From the NCBI RefSeq assembly GCF_000208745.1, contig NC_030850.1:34072350-34136349 (forward strand): a stretch of 64,000 bases of DNA, in the 5' to 3' direction. The stretch comes from Theobroma cacao. Lineage: Eukaryota > Streptophyta > Magnoliopsida > Malvales > Malvaceae. Under the pieces are notes generated by a model that was given only the letters and a program-made list of their open reading frames with translations, searched no databases and was not told the DNA's origin. Both the position numbers and the translations under genes were made by a program. Positions 40,591-51,550 of the stretch are shown piece after piece (the first letter of the stretch is position 1; each line of letters opens with the position of its first letter).

Positions 40591-42233
40591 TCCTATTTTT
40601 CTTTTGCTTTCCATTTCTCATCAATTTCCAGTATCCTCAAATCATATATGATAGCATATAAAAATAAATGAATGCAAATGGAAGCCTTGTCGAAAGGCAA
40701 TCTTTTCCCCAAGGTTGTAGAAGCATATTCTCGTCCAACTAGAATTGTCCATGGAAAGGATGTGGATGCTGATATGGAGGTACTATTACTCCCTTTGGTA
40801 TTAAAGAAGTACCCAGTAGCTTACACTGGATATTTGAGCATTTAGCTCTTACCTTTTTGTTTGATAGTGAATTCTGTACTAAAATCTTTGACTGAAAATT
40901 AAATATGCTGTTCTTTCAGTCTTGGTAAGATTTCTGATTGGTTTAGAATGGCATTTTCTTGTTGGATATTGAGATATGAAAAATTGCCATATTATTTAAT
41001 TGATTATAGAGATGCATCACTTGTAAATTCTAGAATCTTTTCTCATGGTGTTTTGATATAATCTTATTAGGTGGATGATGCTGCATTTGAAACAAACAAA
41101 GAGAGAGCTTTGTGGGACGCTTTCTTCTTTACTAAAAGCAAAATTCACCCTGGTATACACTCAGTTTATTACCAGTCTGCTGGTGCTGTTAAGTTATTGT
41201 CTTTTGTAGGAAAAATGGCACTTTGATATAATTTGTTTGATTGACACTTTTCCCAACTATTGAAATCTAACTTTTCTGATTGTGCAGGTATTGAGGTTGA
41301 TGATTTTATTGAAATATCGTCAGAGCTAGTACAACCCCTTGAGTATTTTTTTCAATCAAATAATTGTGATGGTGGTATGTGTCTTCGCATCTTGAATCAT
41401 TAATAATTTATGACTCAGTAATAAAATTAATTAATTTATTAATCAGCTTGTTTAACATAGTTCCATGAACTTGTTGGTAAGCTTGTTCAAGGTGACTAAA
41501 TGATCTGAAAAGGCCTTTTCTTATTATTGGCCAGTATGCTTTTGTGTTCTTTACTCTTAATCTTAGGTATATTTGTTTTTCAACTTTCAAATTCTTTAAT
41601 GGTATTCTAAATGAAAATTTGGTGTTTTATTTTGCTTTATTATATAAAATTGTAATAACTTTATTTGAACTCAACTTTTAAGCTCAAATCAAGTTGCTTG
41701 ATAAACTTAAACAAGTGTGAGCAGCCTAGGGTGCTTGATTACGATCAGCTCATTTACTGTCTTGAGTGCAAACTTGAGGAATGTGTAGAGTTTGTTTCAA
41801 ATTGACATTGTATCAAATCTATTATCTTTCTCTCTGTATCTGAGTTCTACAAGTTCCACGGCTCCATCCCAATCGAAAATGATTTACTACTATGACTTCT
41901 ATGTGCAGGAAGATGGAACAATTAGAAAGAACAGGCTTTCTTTGCTTTAGAAAATTGCAGACCTCCCAAAAGGTGTAGCACATCTCTCAGTTTTGCCTGG
42001 ATTCTAAATTTTGACGGCCAAAATACTTCCACTTTCTTTGAGTAAACATCAGGTGGGTTAAAATAGGGGAAAATTTTGCGAATTTAATGTTTTTGATGGT
42101 GCTTTGTTTAGAAAAAATAGGTAAAGCTTTGTAATTTTATGTTATTTACAGATCAATTTTTTTTAAAAAAAAAACTACAATCCACTTCAGTCTTCTTATT
42201 CCATAAATAGAGAAAAAGGGTTTTGCCAAGTTC

Positions 42234-42710
42234 ATGGCATGGTTTTATACTCCTCAATTTCCCTTCCTAATCTTCCTCTTGCTGTTGCTGCCATGGAATA
42301 GTTTGTCTGATGAATTGACCAACCTCAGGTCAGACTTCATTTTCTGTTACATTGCTTCTGAATGTCATCTTTCACCGTTTTGTTAACTACTAGTACTATG
42401 TTTTTTTCTTTTTCTCCAAAACATACCAATCTGTTTAAATGATACAAAGCCAAAAAGCAAGTGAATATCCTTCATTTAGAATTTAGATCCAATCTGGGTT
42501 ATCTTGTGTTTACCCTGATCACAGTGCATGTTCTTGTTTTTTTTTTTTTTTTTAACTTCATTCCTCCATAGAAGTATTGTACGTGCTCTTTATCATCAAG
42601 TAACTTGGGATTCAAGTGCAAAATGGAGCAAAGAGTTTAATCTTGGGATTCAAGCTGTTGCAGCGAGTCTTGTCCCTCAAGGTATTGAAACAACTGGTAC
42701 CCTAGCTTGA
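42234..42710 (+). CDS. Possible two-exon small secreted protein; family not recognised
   Basis: Exon 1 (42234-42328) encodes MAWFYTPQFPFLIFLLLLL then PWNSLSDELTNL, a textbook signal peptide, and ends CTCAG|GTCAG. Exon 2 starts after a T-rich tract and CATAG at 42572 and continues in phase (RSIVRALYHQVTWDSS, then KWSKEFNLGIQAVAASLVPQ) to TGA at 42710, giving about 77 residues. If a further donor at 42681 (CAAG|GTATTG) is used, this would be only the first two exons of a longer gene whose rest is not seen. The frame begins 230 nt after the EDD1 relic's stop and is followed directly by repeat B. I do not recognise the family. It may be a broken gene fragment rather than a working mini-gene. Confidence 0.35.
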
Positions 42711-42794
42711 TGACCTAGTTCACCGCATCTTTCCTGTTTATACCCATTAACTAAAATCCACAAATGGGGTTTCTGGTCATCACGTCATCAACGT

Positions 42795-43007
42795 TCCAGA
42801 TGCCAAACGTCGATTCTGTTGGTTTTATCTCTCAACGAGGTATCTTGAGAAGGGAACAAAAAAGTAAAAACCTAAACCCAGGAAGTTGAAAAGGGCCACA
42901 AGAAGCCCAAATTTAGATCATGAATGAGCCACTAACCAACACAGGTTCATAAATTGGCCGACAATCCAACGTTTTCTCAATCAACATAAGCTCAAAATGG
43001 CCCTAGA
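42795..43007 (+). repeat. Duplicated segment B (copy of 30714-30925)
   Basis: Same orientation as B' and similar across about 210 nt, starting near CGTTCYARATRYCAAAC and ending near CTCAAAAWGG. It lies just right of the EDD1 relic, whereas the relic's left flank is segment A. Confidence 0.85.
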
Positions 43008-43240
43008 TAAGAGTCGCTCGCCTTGCACCCAAAGCCCAAATTCAATAGCCTGTCCAACTCTGGTAATGGCTGCTGCAGGGTTTTAGATTCTGATACAGGG
43101 TTTTTCAGCTACTTGCATTTCCATGTGTCCCTTTGTCATTTCCCTTAATCCCTCAAAAAATGAGCATAACGTAATCTAATTATCTCTAATCTATGACTGT
43201 AACGTTAGAGCAGTTTTGCACCCAGCAAAAGAAAGAAAAA

Positions 43241-43387
43241 ATGGATTCGCTGGATGATGATTTCGGTGACTTGTACGACGACGTTGATATCCAAGCTAGC
43301 TCAGCTATCGGCGCATTGTACATTGAACTAGAAGACAATGACCGTAGCAATATCTCCACCAGCATCTATACCCAACGATTTCGATGA
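43241..43387 (+). pseudogene. FIP1-like N-terminal fragment (polyadenylation factor), truncated
   Basis: ATG at 43241 opens MDSLDDDFGDLYDDVDIQAS, the acidic DDDFGDLY start characteristic of plant FIP1-like cleavage/polyadenylation factors, followed by SAIGALYIELEDNDRS. The frame closes after 48 codons. The next ~130 nt read as an acidic, Asp/Ser-rich peptide on the opposite strand (PVPGEDDESEDIGEADDD), as if a second part of the same kind of gene were inverted here. No further exons are found. It is probably a broken copy, and the family assignment rests on a short motif. Confidence 0.4.
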
Positions 43388-43509
43388 GTCATCATCATCA
43401 TCAGCTTCACCAATATCTTCACTCTCATCATCTTCCCCTGGAACTGGCCTGCAAACGACCAGGACCTTCTTGAAAGCGTCCTGCTCGGCTTCCACAAAGC
43501 TTTCATGTG

Positions 43510-46500
43510 AAGCATGAAAGAGACAGGAATCTTTTTGCTGGAATGATTTTTAATTATATAGCAATATATACAAATACAGAAAAGTGTTTATGGTTCAAAG
43601 TCATGATTAATGTAATCATTTAAGCTTATCTAAGATATTCCCTCCAAGTCCCATACCATAATCAACACTAGCAAAACTCAATGCTAGGCTTGAATATAGA
43701 ACTTGGATACTATATTTTACATTTTTTATTCATGTTTTGATTTTAAATGTTTTACTGTGCTAAGGCTTTTCACTTTGTAATTATATATCTTATTAAAAAT
43801 CGAGCTACTAATATTTGACATCTAAAATAACAAAGAGTATCTTCTCACATATATTTTTTTGGGAGTGTAATTGTAAAAAAAAAAAAAAAACAATTAAGTA
43901 GTATTTAGTAGTCTGAAAAACATATAGCAAAATCGAACCTTAGCAAAACTCAAAATCCAATAATTGGGCAAAGGCAACCTTCCCATCCCTGATCCATCCT
44001 TAATTAATCCCCAATCCTGATCTCTACCAACGATGAAGGATGATCCCATTCAACTACAACGACTGAAAGAAATCCCCAGATGGGAAAAATAATAAGAATA
44101 ATATCTGGGGAGAGCTCACAATGACCGTTGTAGTTGGCGGGTGTTGCACCTGCAACTGCAACAATGGCCACTTTCTCTGTCTCAGCTTCACAACTTCACT
44201 ATCCTGGAAAACACAGTAAGACCCAGTTTTTATTTTTCAATTATATTTTATTTTCTTTTTTTGAATAATTCCAAATGAGTACCTGTAGTTGACGATTCCT
44301 TAGAGTCATCAGCCTTCTGCAAGGTTATATTTTTATTTTGTCAAAGTCATTTTAGATTACGTTGGCGATGATTATCAAAAGATATAGCTGAAAAACCCCT
44401 GAATTTTGAACTCTGGGTTAATACTTTAATCTATATATTTTAAATATATTCCACCCTTCCTTATCTTTTTGTTTGTAATTTTACTAGTTTTTTCTGTTCT
44501 CAAGATCTTGTTTTGCAATGTGGTTCAACTTCAATAACTAGAAAGTAGCTCCTAGTATATTGCTTCTGCCAAGGAATCTTTTTGTTTTGCATTTGATTTG
44601 CTTCTTTTTTTACCAATCAAAACATTCTTTTTCAAGTGGCAATGACTTTTACTTATATTTTGTCCATTTATTATTTTATTTTTGCATCTTCATATTCTTT
44701 GTCTCATTGGAATCATTGAATACTGTTAAGTAATGCTCCCTTCTTGTATTGTTTTTTGATCCGTCATGAATATCTTTTGTCGAGAAAAGTGTTTTTAGGC
44801 CTTCACCTTTGAGTAGGTTGGTGTTTCAAATCAACCAATTGCCTGTCTTCATTTAAAAAGCCATATAGAAGTAGACCAGCTGAACTCTTGAGCAAGTCTT
44901 ATGGTGACTTTGCTTGTCTGAGTTTGAACAACTATATCTGTCTTTCTTTAAATAGACTACCATTTATTAGAAGATGTGGAGTCATCAACTACGTATGAAT
45001 TTTATTCCCTTATTGACACATTAACAAGCTTGACTAAGTGTATTAAAAAGGTTCACATAAGCTACTATTCACCAGAAGATCAACCATAGAATGATACTTT
45101 CAGGAGGAATGCTTCTGTAGTCCCTCTTTCCTTTCCCCAAGTTTAGAACTGAAAACAAGAAAAGGGAAAAAATGCAAATAATTGAAACACCCTTGGTCAT
45201 TTGTAAAATTCATAAGAATGTTCTCCAATTTGTGATATGGTGCATAATTGGGACCATGCTTAGACATCCATCTGTGCATGTTTTACTGCTTGTGCACATC
45301 ATTTGTGCTCCATATGTGTTTGAATAACAAATCAAATAATCTAGATGGAGATTCTAGGATTTTGGACTTCTTAACATTGCAACCTTCCTTTTACGTAATT
45401 AGGTTCCGACCACTACCCCTTTTTAGCAGTGGCCTATCACTTGACAGGGTTTGGAATTTGTTGGCTTAAAATTGTACATACATTCACACATGAAATGCAT
45501 CAGGAAAGTTGCTTCAGTTATGAGAGGAAATGAGGGGGCCTTTGACTTTTGTGTTAGTTACATTTTGATTATTCAATTTATGTCTCGGATAATGTTTCAG
45601 CATCCATTTCTAGTCCGACCAGCTAGAAGGCCCCTGTCCAATAGTTCTCTTTCCTCATTTTTAAATATTTGGTATTTTACCATTCCAGGTACCCTCAAGC
45701 GTTAGGGCTAGTGTAGGGTTTTGGTAGAGATGCTTCATTAGGCTCCCTCTTGTACCTCCCAAAAAATTTTGGCGCTTTAGATTTTATAGTAGAATATTGG
45801 TTAAAAAAAGGAATACACACCTCCCTCAAACATACTGTTTAACATTTATATGACCATATTTTGAAAGGCATTTATTTTTCCTTTCTCTTGTAATTATACT
45901 GAGATCTTTTTTTGTGTCTTTTTTTTTTTAGTTTCTGAAAATTCTACTTTTCACTTGTCATAAGCATCACAATGTGGTCTATTAATGAATGCATTTTCTA
46001 TTCCTGTTTTTTATCTGAAAACTAGTTCCTCATTTTCTCATTTAAGATATCATGCATGTTCACAAGCACACTTAGTTTGGCATTAGAATCCTGGCACAAC
46101 TTTGCTTGGTCTGCCAATGGTATTAGCTATTTGTTGATCTAAATTGTATTTCTAGAAGTGTCTTTGTTTTTCTTGTTTGTTTCATGGGCTCCATTTCTTT
46201 CAAAGAGGACATGATTGTACAGTAAAAATATCAACCATCAATATTAAAACATATTAAGTAATGGTTTTATGCCGTCTGTGGCTGACTTTATTCACCATTA
46301 GCTGTATAGCTATGTTCAAGAAATTCTTGTTAAATTGGCATTTTTGATATACTATCTAAACAGTATATTGAAATTTGTCAACAATATCTTGAATGTAGTT
46401 TTAAAGAGTTTATCCAAATTTGTTATATATTCATACATATAGTAATATGAAATTTCAAAGACCATCATAAAATTTGAGGATCTTCTGTGACACCATTTAA

Positions 46501-47005
46501 AAGTTGGGATTTTTGTCATCGTAGGCATGGTACTCATCATTAGCTTGTTCTTTCCATTTCATGTTCTAAAAGTTACTTAAAATAAGAAGGGTGACCAGAC
46601 ACATTGAGCTGCAATAGGCAACTGGTATTTTCTTCTTTCAATCTTTTTATTCTGAATTTGCAAGGAATCTCTTTCCTATCTCTGTTTGATATTGAATTTT
46701 CAATGTGTTAGAGAAAAGAAAATTGCTAATTTCATCTCCCTAGCAAAAAGATGAAAGCAATTGAAGCAATTCCTGACAGGTTTTCCTGACTGTCTGCAAT
46801 CAAACAGATCATTTTGTGATGACAGATTGGCTATATAAGAAAACGAAGTTAAACATAAAACCTACTGTCGCTCTGGTTCCCAGATTATCTTGGCCCATTT
46901 GTCTCCTGCTTGCATTTGACAGAATAGACAATGTATGCCCTTGTGGTCACCATAGTCTTGTGGTCACTGTACACTACCAATTATGTCATTTTGCCCCTGT
47001 AAGAG
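43510..47005. other. Intergenic between FIP1-like fragment and MAKR6-like gene
   Basis: No confident gene. At 44164-44215 and 44280-44323 two in-phase stretches (MATFSVSASQLHYPGKH, then IPVVDDSLESSAFCK) are joined by a plausible GTAAG..GAG intron and could be the start of a plastid-targeted protein. No continuation was found. The open frames at 45248-45705 and 46816-47082 lack family features. Confidence 0.4.
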
Positions 47006-47013
47006 TATATAAG
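47006..47013 (+). promoter_or_regulatory. TATA box of the MAKR6-like gene
   Basis: TATATAAG lies 41 nt before the ATG at 47054. This implies a very short 5' UTR or an unseen alternative start site upstream. Confidence 0.5.
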
Positions 47014-47053
47014 TTTTTAATCCTTCATTATTCACACACATTATTAGTTGCTA

Positions 47054-47777
47054 ATGGAAACCTCACAACCTCTAGCCATTGAGAGTTTTTCCTATAGTTG
47101 GTTATCTGACCATAAACCCTCCTTAGATGGCCTCAGTGAGCCCCATGGAGTATATTATGGAGGTACTCCAGAAGAATTCGACGATGAGATGGTAGAGTCA
47201 AATAGATTTCTGACAGACCAGAACTTCAATTTTGATGCTATTGCTCAAAGTCCTGCAGCTTTTATTCATGCTGATGAGCTTTTCACCAACGGCTTCATCA
47301 GACCCATCTATATTCATCCTTCGAGGAGAGAGTCCTGCAATACCTTAGATTCCATCCAAACAATGCCCAGTTCATCATTTTCTTCAAGAACTGAAATTCC
47401 AACAGTGAGGATTAAGTGCAGGTTCCTTAGAAGGTGGAGAAAATCAACGTGGCAAATCTTGAGAAATCTTTTTGGACATCTCAGACCTTCCTGCCATAAG
47501 GGAGGGTGCTTGAGAACAAGTACCAGGGTTGATGATATTGACAGGAGAACATGGAAAGTTAAGAGCTGGAAAAGTTCACCACAAGCATCTCCACTACAGA
47601 GTACAGCTTGTTCAATGGGTGATTCATGTCATCTTGAGAACTCAATTTATGAGGCTGTTCTCCACTGCAAAAGATCGATAGGTATTTTCAAGGTTTCTTT
47701 TATCTGAACATATAATTCCTAAACTTAAATCTTCACAGTTTCTTATGTTTTGTATTCATTCATTTTCAGAAAAATGA
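47054..47777 (+). CDS. MAKR6: Membrane-associated kinase regulator 6-like protein
   Basis: Exon 1 (47054-47681) and a tiny exon 2 (47770-47777) join in phase 1 and give 211 residues. The start METSQPLAIESFSYSWL matches the family's N-terminal block (ESFSYSWL). The central hallmark NFDAIAQSPAAFIHADELF (about residues 56-75), followed by NGFIRPIYI, is the conserved MAKR/BKI1-related stretch. A basic region follows (IKCRFLRRWRKSTW), expected to bind anionic membrane lipids. The C-terminus (YEAVLHCKRSIEK) resembles the AIAHCKQ-type tail of other MAKRs, which in BKI1-related proteins binds receptor kinases. Without the splice the frame would read seven more residues (GIFKVSFI) to a nearby stop, so the C-terminus is uncertain. 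The role is inferred from relatives at the plasma membrane in receptor-kinase signalling. Confidence 0.85.
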
Positions 47778-50399
47778 TACATGCTCAGATCAGGAAAAGA
47801 TAACAGTCGAAGAAAGAAGAGTACTTCTAGAAATACATGGCAGCTGATCAAGCGTCAACTTGTTATTTGTCTCATTTATCTGTCTTCTTTCCTGTTAGAT
47901 GTTTATACATATCTATCTTTTAAACAAGAGAGAAGTTTTTAAACTAATAGACACAGTATGTCTCCTCATATTGTAAGGATTAAACTAAATATCAGAAAGT
48001 TTGTCTTTGTCAATCTTGCAAGGACATGGATCTCCCATTCTGAGCTCTTTTCCTTTCCCTCTTCCTAGCTTCTCAGCCGGACTGTAAATGAAAACTTTCA
48101 GCCAGAGCTTTCATAATTTAATAGACTATTGTTACAAGGTTTCATCCACAGAATCACTGACTTACAGGAGTCAAATGTTTAAAATTTCTGGTTAATATGC
48201 TCTGCAAGGCCAATGCTTAACAACCATAACGAAAGTATGGAAAGGGGAGTCTTTCCCTCACCGTGAATCATGCCTATAAAATAGCAGGATTTTGGTTGGT
48301 ATAGAAAGAAACCGAAGGGCCCTCCTTAGGTGTTTATTTATCTCTTTTTGTTATTATTATTGTGGGCAAGATTCTGCTCTGTTCTCGTGCGTGTGAGACC
48401 CTCTGGTTTGAGCGTTTGCGAGACATGGTACTGACATCTCGCATAATATTCTAAGTAGCAGGGTGGGACTCCATGGTAGTTTGGAATTGAACTTTTGAAT
48501 GGCCCTATCTGGATTGCATTGCATGATTAGAATGTGCGGCAAATTATAGCCTTTCTATTCCCAATCCTTTGCAATTCTCATCGTGGCTTCAAATAATTTA
48601 GTAGTATCAAGGATAATGGTGAAAAAATCTGCCTCAGTTTGAGAAGTTCAAAGTTAAAACAATAAAACAAAAGGCAGCTTGTGCCTTTTCTTTTCATCTT
48701 TTTCTTTTTAGGGGCCATGGAGCAAGCAAAGATGAATTTGTCTTACCTAAGGTTTTACTTGATATAGCATTGAGGGGACCACCCCTAACGTTCCCAATAT
48801 TCCAATGGTTACCTTTCACCTATAGTTGATAAGATACTGCCCAAAAACAAACTTGAAAGGAACAGAGCATTAATCTGAACTTGGGGTGAAGATGCCTGGA
48901 ACAGAGCACAACGTATTTAAAAAAGTCATAGAAATTTGCTCTTGAACGTAACTCGTTTTGCAACCCCTTTTGTTCTCATTACCCCACGTCGATTCTTGTG
49001 TGAATGTTGGTTAGTGTCAATGCAGTTGCCAATTCCTCACGCAATTATTGGTAGAGAGAGAGAGAGAAGGTTTTGAGTGTTGCTTGCAAAAAACAAGCTA
49101 GACAGGAAGGGGGACATGGATAAGCTATGTTAGGAGAAAATTCCATAGTCAATGCTATCACCTTTCTGCTTCTCGTTTTCCTCCTTTGTTCTCTTCTTGG
49201 AGCTTCTCCATATCTTGGAAGAAGCACCACAAAATGATTGTCACTGTACCAGTTTTGCTTTCTCTTGTAGCTAGAAAATCTACCATATCAAAGTGGGGAC
49301 CAAGCCCTTGCTGCTTCTTTCTTGTCTTCACTACCAGACTTTCCGGTTTCCATCCCTGCACTTTGACACAAACAAGAGACCAGCTCTTAACAAATGAGGA
49401 TGGGTCTTGATAGATAGATAGATGGATGATTCTCCACCATTGAAAGCAATGTCAAGAAATTTGATACCTTAGAACAAGGACATGCTAAATGTTACTATTC
49501 ATCAGGTAGCTTTGGACAAAGAATTCTTCATCCTTTCATAACTTCGGATAAGGACATGCTCATTTTCTTACACATTCTATAGGTGGTTTTGACAAAGATT
49601 TCCAGTCCATTCTCTTTTTATATAATCTTATATGATGGAAATTTGGATGTATTGAACAATCTTTGGTGCATAATTACCATCAGACATTAGTGGTCAAAAG
49701 CAACTTTATGCTTTTTGGTTGAGATCTTGGACAAGATATATAACACGAGTCATCAAGCTAGTGAGAGATGGCAATCTTATGAACAAATACCGTTCCTCTT
49801 TGCACATTTCCCAACGAAACAAGCAAAGGTTACACAAAGACAGCTTGGATAGGGGGACCAAAAACATTTATATACCTTGCATGTTGGAAATATCGGCCAT
49901 ATGTCGTTGTTCTTACCACTGAAAACCTGGCAAGGCTTACGACTCCTTGCAAGCTGACGGTTTATGCCATATTTTGTCTGTGATTCCTGCGTTAGGAGTC
50001 TCGCAGATTAGTTACTAAAGCAGAGGACAATTGAGTGTATACGTATACGTAAAATTATTCATAATAAATACAATCAATTTAATTATTGTCAATTTGATCA
50101 ATTTGAACCAATCTTAATTTTGTATCACCAACTAGAAGCAATGCCTCTCAATGTGTCACCCTCATTGCTGTTCTTGTTATAATTGTCATGTGACAAACTC
50201 AACAGGGAAAAGATACCTGTGCTCCGTTTTTGCTAGAGCTCAACTTTGGATTGTAAGCTTCCGAATTTGTCTTATGACAAGCAAGACAAATGATTGAGAA
50301 CTTAGGTCCCGAAGTCCTAATCATTTGGTTGTTGCCTTGTTCGTTCTAAAAACACCAAAGTTCGTCTAAAGTTACTAAATTTCTATAACATGTTTTCTA
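47778..50399. other. Intergenic, MAKR6 3' flank to repeat region
   Basis: The beginning should hold the MAKR6-like 3' UTR. Otherwise only short microsatellites are seen, for example GA repeats near 49053-49066 and GATA near 49410-49427. Open frames at 49045-49922 have no family features. Confidence 0.5.
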
Positions 50400-50429
50400 A
50401 ACAGTTCAATCATATAGTTATCTCGACCG

Positions 50430-51130
50430 GTCATCTTACTGATTTTCTGATCAATAATCGGTCAACTTACTGATTTTCTAGTTGATGCTTAGACTGGTTC
50501 AATTTTGGTTGGCGAGGTCCAATGTTAGTGGCCCACAACTTGTTTCATAGCACTAAGACGATTGGTCGTCTTACTGATTTTTTACTTACAGATTTTCTGG
50601 TTGATGCTTGGCTGGCTCAACTTTGGTTTGCAAGGCCCAATGTTAGTGGCCCACAACTTGTTTCATAACACTCAAACCATCAGTCATCTTACAAATTTTC
50701 TGGTTGATATTTGGCTGGCTTAACTTTGGTTGGCAAGGTCCAATGTTAGTAGCCCACAACTTGTTTTATAGGTGGAAGGGTGGTCGATGCTTAGGTTGTC
50801 TCAACTTTGATTGGCAAGGCCCAATGTTAATGATCCACAACTTATATTATAGCACTCAGACGATCGGTCATCTTATTGATTTTATTTTCTGATCGGCATC
50901 TTAATGAATTTTTGGTCGAAAGTTTGGCTAGCTCAACTTTAGTAAGGCCCAATGTTAATAGCCCACAGCTTGGTTCATAGCTGGAAGGGTAAAAAGAGAA
51001 AATTGTCTGGTTGGCAAGGCCCAATACAACTTAACGTGTTTCACAAGTGGAAGGGTAAAAGGAGAATATTATCTGATTTGCAAGGCCCAATGATGTTAAG
51101 GGCGACAACTTGTATCATAGGGTGGAAGGG
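50430..51130 (+). repeat. Degenerate tandem repeat (~70-120-bp units) adjoining the tRNA gene
   Basis: At least six imperfect units share GGCAAGGCCCAATGTTA, GCCCACAACTTGTTTCATAG and, on the left, CTTACTGATTTTCTGGTTGAT. Left-hand units are ~100-120 bp with GGTCATCTTA joints. Right-hand ones are shorter (~65-80 bp) and end in TGGAAGGGTAAAA (near 50983, 51041 and 51122). The last copy of that motif is the 3' flank of the tRNA-Leu gene. Confidence 0.8.
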
Positions 51131-51144
51131 TAAAACGATAAAGT

Positions 51145-51228
51145 TGTCAGAAGTGGGATTTGAACCCACGCCCTCTTTCGAAGACCAGAACTTGAGTCTG
51201 GCGCCTTAGACCACTCGGCCATCCTGAC
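51145..51228 (-). tRNA. tRNA-Leu, anticodon CAA
   Basis: On the minus strand, 84 nt fold as a class II tRNA. Acceptor arms are GTCAGGA/TTCTGAC, the D arm is TGGCCGAGTGGTCTAAGGC, the anticodon stem is CCAGA/TCTGG around loop CTCAAGT (anticodon CAA), and there is a long variable arm. The T arm is GTGGGTTCAAATCCCAC. Box A (TGGCCGAGTGG) and box B (GGTTCAAATCC) are intact. A TTTT run ~10 nt past the 3' end (51132-51135 on the complement) is the likely Pol III terminator. There is no intron. It looks functional. Confidence 0.95.
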
Positions 51229-51550
51229 AATTTTATTATTCTTCTCACATTAACCTATTTTGGACCTTATTTTAACTTCCAATCGTTTTAATTCCGGCAT
51301 CTTCCCAACATTTCGACGTTCGGTAGTTCAATCTGCTAGGGTTTGGAAGCTGTTTAATATGTCATTTCGGTTTTAGTCTTTTCAATACTTCACAAAGTCC
51401 ATAATTTAATATGTCAGTTGATTTCCTTTCTGTTTGAAGAAAATTTCTAGTTTATCCTCTTAAGAAGTCTAGGATCTTTATTAAAAAACTGATTCAATTT
51501 TTTAATTTCTCTTATTTTCCGACTGAATTAATTTATTAATCATTGTAGCA

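Larger units (their letters stand above)
33602..42007 (+). pseudogene. EDD1: Relic of plastid/mitochondrial glycyl-tRNA synthetase gene EDD1
   Basis: Exon 1 starts at 33602 (MGILAFLSVISFLKP), then the frame shifts to give the organelle-presequence part SRRCFSRTTASAVND. A second exon at 34924-34991 matches the catalytic N-terminal region (VGVGTMNSLTY, then EPWNV) but has an in-frame TAA at 34957. C-terminal exons follow at 39897-39978 (SPEVLHSVLAECANL), 40678-40779 (GNLFPKVVEAYSRPTR), 41071-41152, 41288 to about 41374, and 41909-42007 ending LSVLPGF. Defects: the acceptor before 40678 reads AA instead of AG, the end of the 41288 exon is shifted, and TAG at 41948 interrupts the last exon. Most middle exons are missing, and a 4.25-kb repeat array and a DGAT1 retrocopy occupy introns. 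Introns are kept, so this is a DNA-level duplicate, not a retrocopy. A working copy must exist elsewhere, since the gene is essential in Arabidopsis. Confidence 0.85.

Noticed and set aside
33602..43510. Helitron that captured several gene fragments in one orientation
   Set aside because: EDD1, DGAT1 and FIP1-like pieces all point the same way, but EDD1 exons are in native order with introns and DGAT1 has its own retroposition marks. No TC...CTRR ends with a terminal hairpin were found.
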